64,000 bases of DNA from Streptomyces sp. ALI-76-A. Lineage in GTDB: Bacteria; Actinomycetota; Actinomycetes; Streptomycetales; Streptomycetaceae. Location: assembly GCF_030287445.1 (NCBI RefSeq), contig NZ_JASVWB010000002.1, forward strand, positions 5,394,001 to 5,458,000, in the 5' to 3' direction. The stretch's first letter is position 1. Each line of letters opens with the position of its first letter. The position numbers and the translations under genes are program-made. The notes beneath the pieces were generated by a model. The model was not told where the DNA came from and searched no databases. It was given only the letters and a program-made list of their open reading frames with translations. Below, piece after piece: positions 1-9,067 of the stretch.

Positions 1-173
<173 letters not shown>

Positions 174-183
174 GTCTTCCTGA

Positions 184-220
184 GTCCTGAGTCCTGAGTC
201 CTGAAGTCCTGAAGTCCTGA
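184..220. repeat. Short tandem repeat GTCCTGA (five copies)
   Basis: Five copies of GTCCTGA (184-190, 191-197, 198-204, 206-212, 214-220) fill most of the 53-bp gap between the guaA stop and the stop of the convergent PPOX gene. The last two copies are each preceded by one extra A, so the period changes from 7 to 8. It has no obvious hairpin, and slipped-strand expansion is the simplest explanation. Confidence 0.8.
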
Positions 221-226
221 CGGGGC

Positions 227-706
227 TCAGGTCCGCTTGAGCGTGCGCACCGGCTCTCCGGGCTTCCAGACCTGGACGACCAGGTACTTCTCGTCCTCGA
301 CAGAGGTCCGGACGACCTCGGTCAGCTCGGTGCGGAAGAGGTGGAACGGCTGCGGCGGTCCCACCTCTTCGACGTATCCGGCCCGCTCCACCGGATCGTC
401 CACCTCGATCGCCCGGCCGCTGATCCGGACGTCACCGCCGCCCATGCCCTGCCCCTCGCCGGGGTTCGCCTGGAGCGCGAAGCGCGGGTCGCGGCGCAGG
501 TCGAGCGCCTTGACCGAGTCCGGCATCATGCCCAGCCACAGTTCACCGTTCAGGAACCGCACCTCCAGGCCGGTGGTGCGCGGTGAGCCGTCCTTGCGCA
601 GGGTCGCGAGGACGTGGTGCGTGAACGCGCCGAAGCGCTTCTCGGCCGTTCTGGCGAGGTCGGGTTCCGCCGCGGAGAAGGCCGCCCAGTTCGTACGAGC
701 TGTCAT
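227..706 (-). CDS. PPOX-class (pyridoxamine 5'-phosphate oxidase family) flavin/F420-binding protein
   Basis: A 159-residue single-domain split-barrel protein if it starts at the ATG at 706 (MTARTNW). It has the usual family order: an N-terminal helix, then LATLRKDGSPRTTGLEVRF, ELWLGMMPDSVKALDLRRDPR and a C-terminal barrel strand KYLVVQVWKPG. Members bind FMN or F420 and act as oxidoreductases or sequester cofactor, and the substrate cannot be read from sequence. A second in-frame ATG at 766 (MTHTADT) would add 20 residues. Neither start has a strong Shine-Dalgarno, so the start is uncertain. The gene is convergent with guaA and divergent from the aldolase gene at 849. Confidence 0.8.
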   Translation of the reverse strand: MTARTNWAAFSAAEPDLARTAEKRFGAFTHHVLATLRKDGSPRTTGLEVRFLNGELWLGMMPDSVKALDLRRDPRFALQANPGEGQGMGGGDVRISGRAIEVDDPVERAGYVEEVGPPQPFHLFRTELTEVVRTSVEDEKYLVVQVWKPGEPVRTLKRT

Positions 707-848
707 ACGTGCCAGTCTCGCGTCGATACCCGACACTTGCTGTCTGGTATCGGCCGTGTGCGTCATCTTTATGAACCAGCGCTGTTCTCCCGCGCTGACC
801 GACGGTAACTTCCGCCCCGTAAAGCTCCCCAGTGCTGGAGGACACCAC

Positions 849-1658
849 ATGCACGGGACGCCCGATGCCGGGCCCACACCGCCGCTGCCGTTGCCCACCG
901 ACCGGCTGCGGTTCGCGATGCCGCCGATGCACGAGTCGCTCGACGACGAGCGGCGGCACCGCAAGGAGCGGCTCGCGGGCGCGCTGCGGATCTTCGGGCG
1001 GCTCGGCTTCGAGGACGGGGTGTCGGGACATATCACCGCCCGTGACCCCGAGTACAGCGACTGCTTCTGGGTCAATCCGTTCGGCATGCCCTTCAGGCAC
1101 GTCACGGTGAGCGACCTGGTGCTGGCCAACTCCGAGGGGCAGGTGATCCAGGGCGGCTACCACGTCAACCAGGCGGCGTTCACCGTGCACGTCCAGGTGC
1201 ACGCCGCCCGCCCGGACGTCGTCGCGGTCGCCCACTGCCACTCGGTGCACGGCCGGGCGCTGTCGGCGCTGGGCGAGATCCTGGAGCCGATCACCCAGGA
1301 GAGCTGCGCCTTCTACGAGGACCTCGCGCTCTACGACGCCTACAGCGGCGTCGCCGTCGACGCCGAGGAGGGCCGCCGTATCGCCTCCGCCCTCGGCACC
1401 CGCAAGGCGCTCGTGCTGCGCAACCACGGCCTGCTGACCGTCGGCGACTCGGTGGACGCGGCGGCCTGGTGGTTCCTGTCCCTGGAACGGTCCTGCCAGG
1501 TGCAGCTGACCGCGAAGGCGGCCGGACGCCCCCTCCTGATCGACCACAGGATGGCGGTGGCGACCCGCGAGCAGCTGGGCGGGGACCTGGTGGCGTGGAT
1601 CAACTACCAGCCCATGTGGAAGGACATCAGCCGCAGCGAGCCGGATCTGCTGGACTAG
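849..1658 (+). CDS. Class II aldolase/adducin family protein
   Basis: 269 residues. The start is ATG 849, seven bases after GGAGG (837-841), which overrides longer in-frame openings. The aldolase-II fold covers about residues 40-240. Visible zinc-site elements are AHCHSVHG (128-135) and RNHGLLTVG (191-199), and the GHIT loop (60-63) matches the substrate phosphate loop of fuculose/ribulose-phosphate aldolases. The catalytic acid usual in true aldolases is not obvious, and many actinobacterial members are of unknown substrate. The gene stands alone, divergent from the PPOX gene. I infer a metal-dependent lyase or isomerase-like enzyme. Confidence 0.85.
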   Translation: MHGTPDAGPTPPLPLPTDRLRFAMPPMHESLDDERRHRKERLAGALRIFGRLGFEDGVSGHITARDPEYSDCFWVNPFGMPFRHVTVSDLVLANSEGQVIQGGYHVNQAAFTVHVQVHAARPDVVAVAHCHSVHGRALSALGEILEPITQESCAFYEDLALYDAYSGVAVDAEEGRRIASALGTRKALVLRNHGLLTVGDSVDAAAWWFLSLERSCQVQLTAKAAGRPLLIDHRMAVATREQLGGDLVAWINYQPMWKDISRSEPDLLD

Positions 1659-1727
1659 CGCCGGGCCGGGCCTTCCCGCCCGCCCCTGACCGACGAGGGG
1701 AAGGGGAACGGGAAGCGGACGGGCGCA

Positions 1728-2624
1728 CTAGAAGCCTCTCAGGACGGCCGCTTTCGTCAGTGCGAACTCCTCGTCCGTGAGCACCCCGTCCCGGTGCAGC
1801 TCGCCCAGCTCCCGCAGCCGCCGCAGCAGTACGTCGTGATGGTCGGCCGGGGGCGGGACGGTCGCCGTGAGCCGGGGCCGGGCCGCCCGGTGCGCGTCCT
1901 GCTCGACGCCGGTGCGGGTGGAGGGGTGCGGCAGCCGGGCCGTGACGGCGGCGGCGACGATCGCCGTGAGCAGGTCGCGGCGGGCGCTGCCCCACAGGTC
2001 CAGGGCGTACGGGTCCTTCTCGGGCGGCAGTTTGGAGAACGAGGTCTCATGGGTCGCGAAGCGCAGGAAGCCGTCCTCGAAACCGGAGTTGGGCAGCCAC
2101 TCGACCTGGGTGACGTCCCCGAGGTGGATGATGCGGGGGCCGGTGGCCCGCTTGACCCGGTCGGAGGTGTCGGACCAGTCGATCCGCACCCGGGTGCCGT
2201 CGAAGGAGACGGTGCCGTCGGAGGAACGCACCGACACCGGCACCGGCGGACCGGGCAGCAGGTAGGCCGTGACCGGATCCCGCGGGACCTGGTCCAGGAG
2301 CAGGGCGTGCCGGATCTCCTCGGCCACGTACTCGGCGACGCCCGCCCGGTCGAGGTCCACCAGCAGCCGGTACGGATCCGCCGGGTCGGGCAGCCGGCCG
2401 CCGGTCGCCTGGAGCAGCGGATCGGCGCCCTCGCGCAGCCGCATCCGCAGCCGCCCGCGCTTGCGTTCGGGCTCGAAGACGACGCCCGAGACCGCCTCCA
2501 GAGGCACGGCGATCTCCCCGTACGTCTGCCGGAACAGCGGCACGGAGCGGTGCAGACCCGGCGTGATCCGGACCGTGCTGCCGTCGAAGGCCCAGGTCCC
2601 GTCGCGCTGGATGATCTCGGCCAT
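1728..2624 (-). CDS. DUF4429 protein with C-terminal SHOCT domain
   Basis: 298 residues. Two DUF4429 repeats are visible. The first covers about residues 1-100 (DGTWAFDGSTVRITPG...), and the second about 130-225 begins with the parallel phrase SSDGTVSFDGTRVRIDW. The last 35 residues (LLRRLRELGELHRDGVLTDEEFALTKAAVL) are a SHOCT motif, a short helical module typical of actinobacterial oligomerising or membrane-associated proteins. There is no signal peptide or membrane span. The family has no established biochemical role. The gene is divergently placed from the membrane protein at 2780. Confidence 0.88.
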   Translation of the reverse strand: MAEIIQRDGTWAFDGSTVRITPGLHRSVPLFRQTYGEIAVPLEAVSGVVFEPERKRGRLRMRLREGADPLLQATGGRLPDPADPYRLLVDLDRAGVAEYVAEEIRHALLLDQVPRDPVTAYLLPGPPVPVSVRSSDGTVSFDGTRVRIDWSDTSDRVKRATGPRIIHLGDVTQVEWLPNSGFEDGFLRFATHETSFSKLPPEKDPYALDLWGSARRDLLTAIVAAAVTARLPHPSTRTGVEQDAHRAARPRLTATVPPPADHHDVLLRRLRELGELHRDGVLTDEEFALTKAAVLRGF

Positions 2625-2779
2625 GGGGAAATTCTCGCAGCCGGGTCAACACGGCCGCCCCCGCTTCACCCGCGCTGACCCGGCCCGGCAACACGGAGGG
2701 TGCGGTGTAGGGCACAATTCGCTGTCATCGTGGGGCACTTACGGGGCACATTTCGGGGCTGGGAAGGCGGACGTCGGAC

Positions 2780-4078
2780 GTGGCGGTGCAGGAGGCGAGA
2801 CAGGGCGCGACCGGGGGCGCTCAGGACGGAGCCGGAGGTGCGCACGGAGGCGGCTGCACCTGCGGGGACTGTCCGCACGGAGCGCGGGCGGGACACCGGC
2901 GGGCGGTCGCCGCGTTCCTGCTGAAGCGGGACGGGTTCGCGGCGGGGGAGGGGCTGCCCGCGGGTGTGGCCCACTCGGCGTCGGCCTCCCGGCAATGGGT
3001 CTCCGAGGAACTGACCCAGTCCGCCGAACTCGTCGCCGAACGCGGCCGGGCCGAGGGCGAGGCCTGGCTGGCCCGGCTCTGGCGCCGCACCGTGATCACG
3101 ACCTGGGCGCTGGTCGTCCTGTTGCTGCTGGCACAGGCGCTCACGGCGATCGGCGCGGGCTGGAGCACCGCGCGCACGGCCGGACTGCTGGCCGCCGTGC
3201 TGATGGCCGGGGCGCTCACCGCGGCCTCCTGGTTCCACCGGGCGCGCGGCGGTGCGCTGGCGCCGCTGATCGGCGAGGACAACCGCCTGTCCACCTCCCG
3301 CGCGGTGGCGGCCGGCTGGGTGCTCCTCGTCGCGTACGCCGTGCTGGTGCTGGCCGGCCGCCTGGCCATCGCCTCCGACCGCGCCGAGCGCGACGCGCTG
3401 ATCTCCGGGCTCGGACTCTCCCGGGGCGCGGGCGTGGTGACGGTGCTCGCGGTGGTGTGCGCGATCGCCGTGCTGGTACGACGCGTGGTCGGGCTGCGGG
3501 TGCTCGGGCAGCGGCTGCAGAAGGTACGGGCGGACCGGCCGCGCGCCGCCGACCTGCTGACCGACGACGCGGGCCGGGGCACCTTCGCCGACCTCCAGTA
3601 CGTCGTCATCAGCGCCGTGGCCCTGCTGTTCGCGGCGGTGCGGCTGGCCCGGCGCCCCGACCAACTGCCCGACCTGCCGTGGGGACTGGCGGTCGTGGTG
3701 CTGGTGTCGGCCGGTACCTATCTCGCCGGGAAGTACGCCGAGGGCGGGCGCCCGGTGATCCTGTCCGTCGTACGGGCCCGGGAGGCCGGCGACCTGGACG
3801 GGCCGATCCGCACCGGCGACGACGTGGAGATCCGCGGCGCCGGATTCGTCCCGCCGGGGGCACAGACGGCGGACCGGCTGTCGCGGATGGTCGTGCGGGT
3901 CGGCGCGGTGAACGTGCGGGTGCCGCTGGTCCCGGTGACCGGCGGCTTCAGCAACCCGACGGACTCCGTGCTCACCGTGCCGGTGCCGGTGGACGTGGAG
4001 CCGGGCCGGGTGGAGGTCCAGGTGGTCACGGCGGCGGGGGTGGAGACGAACCGGTACGCGATCGACGTCACGGAGTGA
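2780..4078 (+). CDS. Six-span membrane protein with N-terminal cysteine cluster
   Basis: 432 residues from a GTG at 2780, with GGAAGG about ten bases upstream. The cytoplasmic head holds a compact cysteine cluster CTCGDCPHG near residue 27, which could bind metal. About six hydrophobic spans follow between residues 104 and 315. The soluble C-terminal ~110 residues are rich in beta-strand pattern (IRTGDDVEIRGAGFVPPG, then three short VRVPLVP / VLTVPVPV / VEVQVVT strands) and resemble an IPT/Ig-like fold. I do not recognise the family. It is followed by DoxX without obvious coupling. Confidence 0.75.
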   Translation: MAVQEARQGATGGAQDGAGGAHGGGCTCGDCPHGARAGHRRAVAAFLLKRDGFAAGEGLPAGVAHSASASRQWVSEELTQSAELVAERGRAEGEAWLARLWRRTVITTWALVVLLLLAQALTAIGAGWSTARTAGLLAAVLMAGALTAASWFHRARGGALAPLIGEDNRLSTSRAVAAGWVLLVAYAVLVLAGRLAIASDRAERDALISGLGLSRGAGVVTVLAVVCAIAVLVRRVVGLRVLGQRLQKVRADRPRAADLLTDDAGRGTFADLQYVVISAVALLFAAVRLARRPDQLPDLPWGLAVVVLVSAGTYLAGKYAEGGRPVILSVVRAREAGDLDGPIRTGDDVEIRGAGFVPPGAQTADRLSRMVVRVGAVNVRVPLVPVTGGFSNPTDSVLTVPVPVDVEPGRVEVQVVTAAGVETNRYAIDVTE

Positions 4079-4259
4079 CTGACGTGAAGGGGTGGCGTGA
4101 CCGGGTGACGTGACGGAGTGACAGCCGCCTCCACGGGCCGCCGTCCCGGGCGCGGGACGGGACGGACCGACCGGGAACAGGAGGGAGCGCTGTTCCCCCG
4201 TCGTACGTATCGTCTTCTCAAAGGGTCACTGCACAGCGGGCGAGAGGCGGCTTGGAGCG

Positions 4260-4790
4260 ATGACTCACAGCATGCGGACGGACACCCACTCCCCCTACCT
4301 CGACGGCGACCGTGACTGGCGGGACACCGCCACCCGCTACGCCCTGCTCCCTCTGCGCGTCTTCCTCGGCGTCACCTTCATCTACGCCGGTCTGGACAAA
4401 CTCACCGACAGCGCGTTCATGAAGGGCTCCGGATCCGGTTCGGTCGGCGACCTGATGCGTACCGTCCGCGACTCCTCCGCCATCCCGGCCCTGGTCGACC
4501 TGGCCCTGAAGAACCCCGGCGCCTTCGGCTACGCCATCGCCTTCGGTGAACTCGCCGTCGGGATCGCCACCCTGATCGGCCTCCTCACCCGCCTCGCAGC
4601 GCTCGGCGGCGCGCTGATCTCGCTCAGCCTGTGGCTGACCGTGAGCTGGACCACCGAGCCCTACTACTACGGCAACGACCTCATCTACCTCATGGCCTGG
4701 CTCCCCCTCGTCCTCGCCGGCGCCACTGTCCTCTCCCTGGACGCGGCCCTTCGGTCCCGGCGGCGACAGCGGTCAGGCGGATATCGGTAG
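4260..4790 (+). CDS. DoxX family integral membrane protein
   Basis: 176 residues with four hydrophobic spans. The first carries the DoxX hallmark LLPLRVFLGVTFIYAGLDKLTD, followed by GYAIAFGELAVGIATLIGLLTRLAALGG. DoxX/DoxD relatives associate with quinone-linked electron transfer or redox homeostasis at the membrane. The exact role of this paralogue is unknown. The start is ATG 4260 close behind GGAG, and an in-frame ATG at 4272 is possible. The 181-bp upstream gap shows no clear promoter to me. Confidence 0.85.
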   Translation: MTHSMRTDTHSPYLDGDRDWRDTATRYALLPLRVFLGVTFIYAGLDKLTDSAFMKGSGSGSVGDLMRTVRDSSAIPALVDLALKNPGAFGYAIAFGELAVGIATLIGLLTRLAALGGALISLSLWLTVSWTTEPYYYGNDLIYLMAWLPLVLAGATVLSLDAALRSRRRQRSGGYR

Positions 4791-4876
4791 GCGCGAGCGA
4801 CGGCGGGGCGCGCGCGGCCGACGGGTGGGCGGCCTCACACGGGTGAGCGTGGGTGGCCGGGCTTCCCGGGCCGGTG

Positions 4877-5131
4877 TCAGCGGGGGGCCTCCAGGCGCGC
4901 CCCGGAGGCCGTCGCCCTGGTGTCCGTACGGCCCGCTCTTCGGCGTCTGCGGATCGTCCGGGTGAGGAATCCGACCGCGCCCGCCAGGAACAGGCCGATC
5001 ACCACCAAGGGGATCACCGCGAACCACGGGGTCTCCCAGAGGCCGCCCGCGTCGCCGGCGTAGATGACGCCCGCGAGGGCGAGGAAGAGGCCGACGACCA
5101 GCCTGCCGGGCTGGAACTCATGACGCAGCAC
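4877..5131 (-). CDS. Small two-span membrane protein, partner of the PspC protein
   Basis: 84 residues with two hydrophobic segments (about 10-27 and 36-60) and a strongly basic tail RRRRRAGR, which predicts a cytoplasmic C terminus. Its start overlaps the 3' end of the upstream PspC-domain gene by 14 bases, so the two are almost certainly co-translated. Such short spans next to PspC/LiaF-like genes are common in Streptomyces and probably belong to the same envelope-stress module. No enzymatic motif is visible. Confidence 0.8.
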   Translation of the reverse strand: MLRHEFQPGRLVVGLFLALAGVIYAGDAGGLWETPWFAVIPLVVIGLFLAGAVGFLTRTIRRRRRAGRTDTRATASGARLEAPR

Positions 5132-6827
5132 GGCTCACCTCCACCTGACCCGCGCCCACCTTGAGGTCGAGGTCGACCGTGCCGGCGCTCTTGACGCCCG
5201 CGCCCGGCGAGAGGGTCAGCTCCTTGAACCTGCCCGGCTGCACGTCCACGTCCTTCTTCTCGTCACCCGGCAACTGGATGTCGCCCACCCCCACGTCGAT
5301 GGTCAGCCTCACCGTCACGTCCGGCGGCATGATCACCCGCGCCCGGCCCACGCCCACCTCGACCTCCGACTCCACCGTCTGGCCCCCGGCGAGCCGCAGC
5401 CGGGTCAGGTCCAGCGTTCCGACGCCGGTGCCCAGGTCGTACGTGCGCTTCATGTCCGTCGCCGTGACGGGCCGCCAGGTCGTGCGCACCCAGTCCGTGC
5501 CGATGTTCTCGGGCAGCGCGGCGGAGCAGGCGAGCAGGCCCGCGGTGGTGATCGCCAGGAAGACCGACCCCGCGCCGGTGCGGCCCAGGAACGCGCTGAC
5601 CGCGATGCCGACGCCCAGCATGGTCAGCGCACAGGCCAGCCCGGTCTGCAGGCTGGTGCCCAGGGCCTGGTCCTCCCACGTCAGCCGGGTGCCGAGGCCG
5701 CCCGCGAGCAGGGCGAGGAGGAAGATCCAGCCGCCGATCCAGCGGGGGCCGCGTGGTCCGGGCGACTGCGCGGACGGGGTGCGCGTGTCCTGGTGGCCGG
5801 TCCGCCCGGTGCCGAGGCCGATGGTGACGGCCGCCGCGATGTCCCGGTCGTGCGAGTCCTGCGGCCCCCAGAGATAGCCCGTGCCGCCGACGTGGGTGCC
5901 GTCCTTGACGATGGGGTCGCGCCACCAGGACGGGTAGGCGGCGGGCACCGGCGGGGCCTGGGCCTCCGGCGGGGCGTCGGCGACGGCCTGCGCGGCCAGC
6001 GGGTCCGTGTCGGGGGCGCCGCGCTGCCGCGACCAGTACCCGGCACCCGCGAGGAGCAGGGACAGCACCACGGCGAAGGTCAGCACCCCGCCGTTCTTCA
6101 GCAGCGTGAGGAACACCCCGCAGCCGACCAGCGCGAACAGCACGGCCGTCAGCGCCTGGCCGTCGACACGGCCGGTCAACAGCTTGCGCACCTCGTTCTC
6201 GTCCTCGTCGTCGTACGGGACGCACAGCCAGGCGAAGCCGTAGAAGAGGAGGCCGATGCCGCCGGTCGCGGAGAGCACCGCGAGGGTGATCCGGAAGATC
6301 ACCGGGTCCATGTCGCACTGTCGCCCGAGTCCGGCGCACACCCCGGCGAGCATCTTGTGCCGCGGGTCGCGCCGGAACCTGTGCGGCAGTCCGGCCGCAC
6401 CGCCCTCGCCCGGCACGTCGGTGCCTGTGTCGCCGGGCATGCCGGGCCTGCCCCTGCCGGGGGACGGCGGGGACTGCGGCGCGGTCCTTGCCGTGCCGGT
6501 GCGGGCGCCGGTGCCTGTGCCCCGGTCCGTAACCGTTCCTGTGCCCGTGCCCGTAGCCGTTCCTGTGCCCGTAGCCGTTCCTGTGCCTGTGCCCGTGCCC
6601 GTAGTCGTGCCTGTGCCCGTGGCCGCCCGCGCGCCCGCACCCGGTCCCGCCGGGCTGCCCGCACCCCGCTCCGCCCGCGCGTCCGCCTGCTCGCGCGGGT
6701 CCGTCCGCGCCCGCGCCTCCGCCCGCTCGTGCGCGCGCGGTTCCTCTTCCGCGGCGGCAGCGGGGCGCGCGCCGGACGAGGTGCCCTCGTCGGGCACGGA
6801 GTCCGCGGCGTGCTGGTGCTCTGTCAT
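5118..6827 (-). CDS. PspC-domain membrane protein with LiaF-like C-terminal domain
   Basis: 569 residues from ATG 6827. The first ~150 residues are a disordered, charged stretch that includes an almost pure Thr-Gly run (encoded about 6530-6620). A PspC domain follows (DPRHKMLAGVCAGLGRQCDM ... GLLFYGFAWLCVPYDDED), then several membrane spans. The last ~110 residues are a beta-rich repeat (TLDLTRLRLAGG, VGVGRARVIMPPDV, VGVGDIQLPGDEKK, LKVGAGQVEVS) like the LiaF / cell-wall-active-antibiotic-response domain. LiaF-type proteins restrain a cognate sensor kinase at the membrane. The divergent PspC-kinase and regulator at 7007-9036 are the obvious partners. Confidence 0.88.
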   Translation of the reverse strand: MTEHQHAADSVPDEGTSSGARPAAAAEEEPRAHERAEARARTDPREQADARAERGAGSPAGPGAGARAATGTGTTTGTGTGTGTATGTGTATGTGTGTVTDRGTGTGARTGTARTAPQSPPSPGRGRPGMPGDTGTDVPGEGGAAGLPHRFRRDPRHKMLAGVCAGLGRQCDMDPVIFRITLAVLSATGGIGLLFYGFAWLCVPYDDEDENEVRKLLTGRVDGQALTAVLFALVGCGVFLTLLKNGGVLTFAVVLSLLLAGAGYWSRQRGAPDTDPLAAQAVADAPPEAQAPPVPAAYPSWWRDPIVKDGTHVGGTGYLWGPQDSHDRDIAAAVTIGLGTGRTGHQDTRTPSAQSPGPRGPRWIGGWIFLLALLAGGLGTRLTWEDQALGTSLQTGLACALTMLGVGIAVSAFLGRTGAGSVFLAITTAGLLACSAALPENIGTDWVRTTWRPVTATDMKRTYDLGTGVGTLDLTRLRLAGGQTVESEVEVGVGRARVIMPPDVTVRLTIDVGVGDIQLPGDEKKDVDVQPGRFKELTLSPGAGVKSAGTVDLDLKVGAGQVEVSRAAS

Positions 6828-7006
6828 GGGTCCATGGTGACGGGCGCGACGCCGTGGCGGCAGTCGGTACGACCCTGGCCGGACCCTGATATCTCCCCTG
6901 AGCCGGCGCCGGGGAAGCGTTCGACGACCGGGGCCGGTGAAGATCAGGGACGTCTCGGGGGCCGACCCTGATGCCCCGCACCCCACACCGTGTGACCATC
7001 ATTGGC

Positions 7007-8299
7007 ATGCCGGAAGCCGCAGCAGCGCCCCTCGTCGACCCGCGGCCACCGCGCAAGCTCTACCGCAGCAGTGACGGACGCTGGCTGGGGGGCGTGGCGC
7101 GGGGGCTCGCCGGGCATCTCGGGCTGCCGGTGATCTGGGTGCGGCTGGTCTTCGTCGGCCTGTTCATGGCGGACGGTCTCGGCGCCCTGCTGTACGCCGC
7201 GTTCTGGTTCTTCGTCCCGCTCGGCGTCGGCGGCGTCGGCGGCCAGCGCACGCCCTCCCTCGTCACCACGGAGACCTCGCCGGACGGCCGCCGCAGACTC
7301 GTCACCCGCAGACCGGACAAGGGCCAGATCGTGGCCCTGCTCCTGATGGTCGTCGTGGCCATGGTCTTCGTGGGCAACGTCAACCTCGGCAACGGCGCGA
7401 AGGCCTACCTGTGGCCGATCGTCCTGGTCGGCGCGGGCGTCGCCTTGGTCTGGCGCCAGGCGGACAACGCCCGCCGGGCCCGCTGGGTCGAGGCCGGACG
7501 GCGTCGGCGCACGCTCAGCCTGCTGCGCGCGGGCGCCGGTGTCCTGCTGGTCACCGCCGGTGTCTCCGGCATCTTCGTCCTTCAGGGCTCCGCCGCCCAC
7601 CTCGGCTCGGTCCTCCAGGCGGCCCTCGCGGTGCTCGTCGGCATCACCCTGCTCGCCGGCCCCTACCTCGTGCGCATGACGCAGGACCTCTCCGAGGAGC
7701 GGCTGATGCGCATCCGCGCCCAGGAGCGCGCCGAGGTCGCCGCGCACGTCCACGACTCCGTGCTGCACACCCTGACCCTGATCCAGCGCAACGCGGAGAG
7801 CCCGGCGGAGGTGCGCCGCCTCGCCCGCGCCCAGGAGCGCGACCTGCGCACCTGGCTGTACAAACCGGAGGGCACCGGCAAGGACGAGGCCGACGAGCCC
7901 ACCACCCTCGCCGACGCGGTCCGGCGCAACGCGGCGGAGGTCGAGGACAAGCACGGCGTCCCCCTCGAGGTCGTCGTCGTCGGCGACTGCCCCCTCGACG
8001 AGAGGATCAGCGCGCAGATGCAGGCCGCGCGCGAGGCGATGGTGAACGCCGCCAAGTACGGTGGCGAGGGCGGCTCCGTCCAGGTCTTCGCCGAAGTCGA
8101 GGGAAAGACGGTCTTCGTGTCCGTCCGCGACCGCGGCCCCGGCTTCGACCTCGACTCGATACCCGCCGACCGCATGGGCGTCAGAGAATCGATCATCGGC
8201 CGGATGGAACGCAACGGCGGCACGGCGCGACTGCGCGCGGTGCCGGACGGCGGCACGGAGGTCGAGCTGGAGATGGAGAGGGCGGAGAAGACGTCATGA
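7007..8299 (+). CDS. PspC-fused sensor histidine kinase
   Basis: 430 residues from ATG 7007. A PspC domain (residues ~15-75, RKLYRSSDGRWLGGVARGLAGHLG) leads into about five membrane spans up to residue ~220. A HisKA_3-type dimerisation helix holds the phospho-acceptor in AAHVHDSVLHTL (His249-Asp250). The HATPase domain shows an N-box EAMVNAAKYGG and a G-box DRGPGFD. This is the LiaS/NarX-like class that senses envelope stress and phosphorylates the adjacent regulator. The stop overlaps the next start (ATGA), so the pair is translationally coupled. An upstream in-frame start at 6971 would add 12 residues and looks less likely. Confidence 0.92.
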   Translation: MPEAAAAPLVDPRPPRKLYRSSDGRWLGGVARGLAGHLGLPVIWVRLVFVGLFMADGLGALLYAAFWFFVPLGVGGVGGQRTPSLVTTETSPDGRRRLVTRRPDKGQIVALLLMVVVAMVFVGNVNLGNGAKAYLWPIVLVGAGVALVWRQADNARRARWVEAGRRRRTLSLLRAGAGVLLVTAGVSGIFVLQGSAAHLGSVLQAALAVLVGITLLAGPYLVRMTQDLSEERLMRIRAQERAEVAAHVHDSVLHTLTLIQRNAESPAEVRRLARAQERDLRTWLYKPEGTGKDEADEPTTLADAVRRNAAEVEDKHGVPLEVVVVGDCPLDERISAQMQAAREAMVNAAKYGGEGGSVQVFAEVEGKTVFVSVRDRGPGFDLDSIPADRMGVRESIIGRMERNGGTARLRAVPDGGTEVELEMERAEKTS

Positions 8300-9036
8300 G
8301 CGACCCGACCGAGGGAAACAGCACGGCGGGAGCGGCGGAGACGGCCGAGTCCGCGAAGAGCGCCGGCGTGGGCGAGCGGCACGCGCGCGTGGTCCTCGTC
8401 GACGACCACCGCATGTTCCGTACGGGGGTCCAGGCCGAGATCGGCCGGACCGAGGAGACCGGTGTCGAGGTCGTCGGCGAGGCCGCGGACGTCGACCAGG
8501 CGGTCACGGTCATCACCGCGACCCGCCCCGAGGTGGTTCTCCTGGACGTTCACCTCCCGGGCGGCGGCGGGGTCGAAGTCCTGCGCCGCTGCGCCCCGTT
8601 GATGGCCGACGCCGAGCAGCCGGTCCGCTTCCTCGCACTGTCCGTGTCGGACGCGGCGGAGGACGTGATCGGGGTGATCCGGGGCGGCGCGCGGGGCTAC
8701 GTCACGAAGACGATCACCGGTACGGACCTGATCAACTCCATCTTCCGTGTCCAGGAGGGCGACGCCGTCTTCTCCCCGAGGCTCGCCGGTTTCGTGCTGG
8801 ACGCCTTCGCGTCCACGGACGCGCCGCCCGTCGACGAGGACCTCGACCGCCTCACCCAGCGCGAACGCGAGGTCCTGCGCCTGATCGCCCGGGGGTACGC
8901 GTACAAGGAGATAGCCAAGCAGCTCTTCATCTCGGTGAAGACGGTCGAGTCCCACGTCTCGGCGGTCCTGCGCAAGCTCCAGCTCTCCAACCGGCACGAG
9001 CTGACCCGCTGGGCGACGGCCCGGCGGCTGGTCTAG
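8296..9036 (+). CDS. LuxR/NarL-family response regulator
   Basis: 246 residues. After a 28-residue polar leader comes a receiver domain with the acidic pair Asp36-Asp37, phospho-acceptor Asp84 in VLLDVHLPGGGG and the conserved lysine in GYVTKT. A C-terminal LuxR HTH spans about 180-244 (LTQREREVLRLIARGYAYKEIAKQLF...VKTVESHVSAVLRKL). The start ATG overlaps the kinase stop by four bases. It should act as output of the PspC-kinase and may control the divergent PspC/LiaF-like operon, although no operator could be identified. Confidence 0.93.
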   Translation: MSDPTEGNSTAGAAETAESAKSAGVGERHARVVLVDDHRMFRTGVQAEIGRTEETGVEVVGEAADVDQAVTVITATRPEVVLLDVHLPGGGGVEVLRRCAPLMADAEQPVRFLALSVSDAAEDVIGVIRGGARGYVTKTITGTDLINSIFRVQEGDAVFSPRLAGFVLDAFASTDAPPVDEDLDRLTQREREVLRLIARGYAYKEIAKQLFISVKTVESHVSAVLRKLQLSNRHELTRWATARRLV

Positions 9037-9042
9037 CGTCCC

Positions 9043-9067
9043 GAGGGGCCGGCGGGCCCGGCCCCTC
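9043..9067. terminator. Bidirectional terminator between response regulator and NlpC/P60 gene
   Basis: GAGGGGCCGG (9043-9052) pairs with CCGGCCCCTC (9058-9067) across a five-base loop. It sits directly after the regulator stop and overlaps the stop of the convergent hydrolase gene. There is no U-tract, as is usual in Streptomyces. Confidence 0.7.

Noticed and set aside
543..1547. Minus-strand open frame opposite the class II aldolase
   Set aside because: Arg/Val/Gly-rich shadow translation with no recognisable domain; the plus-strand gene explains the codon bias.
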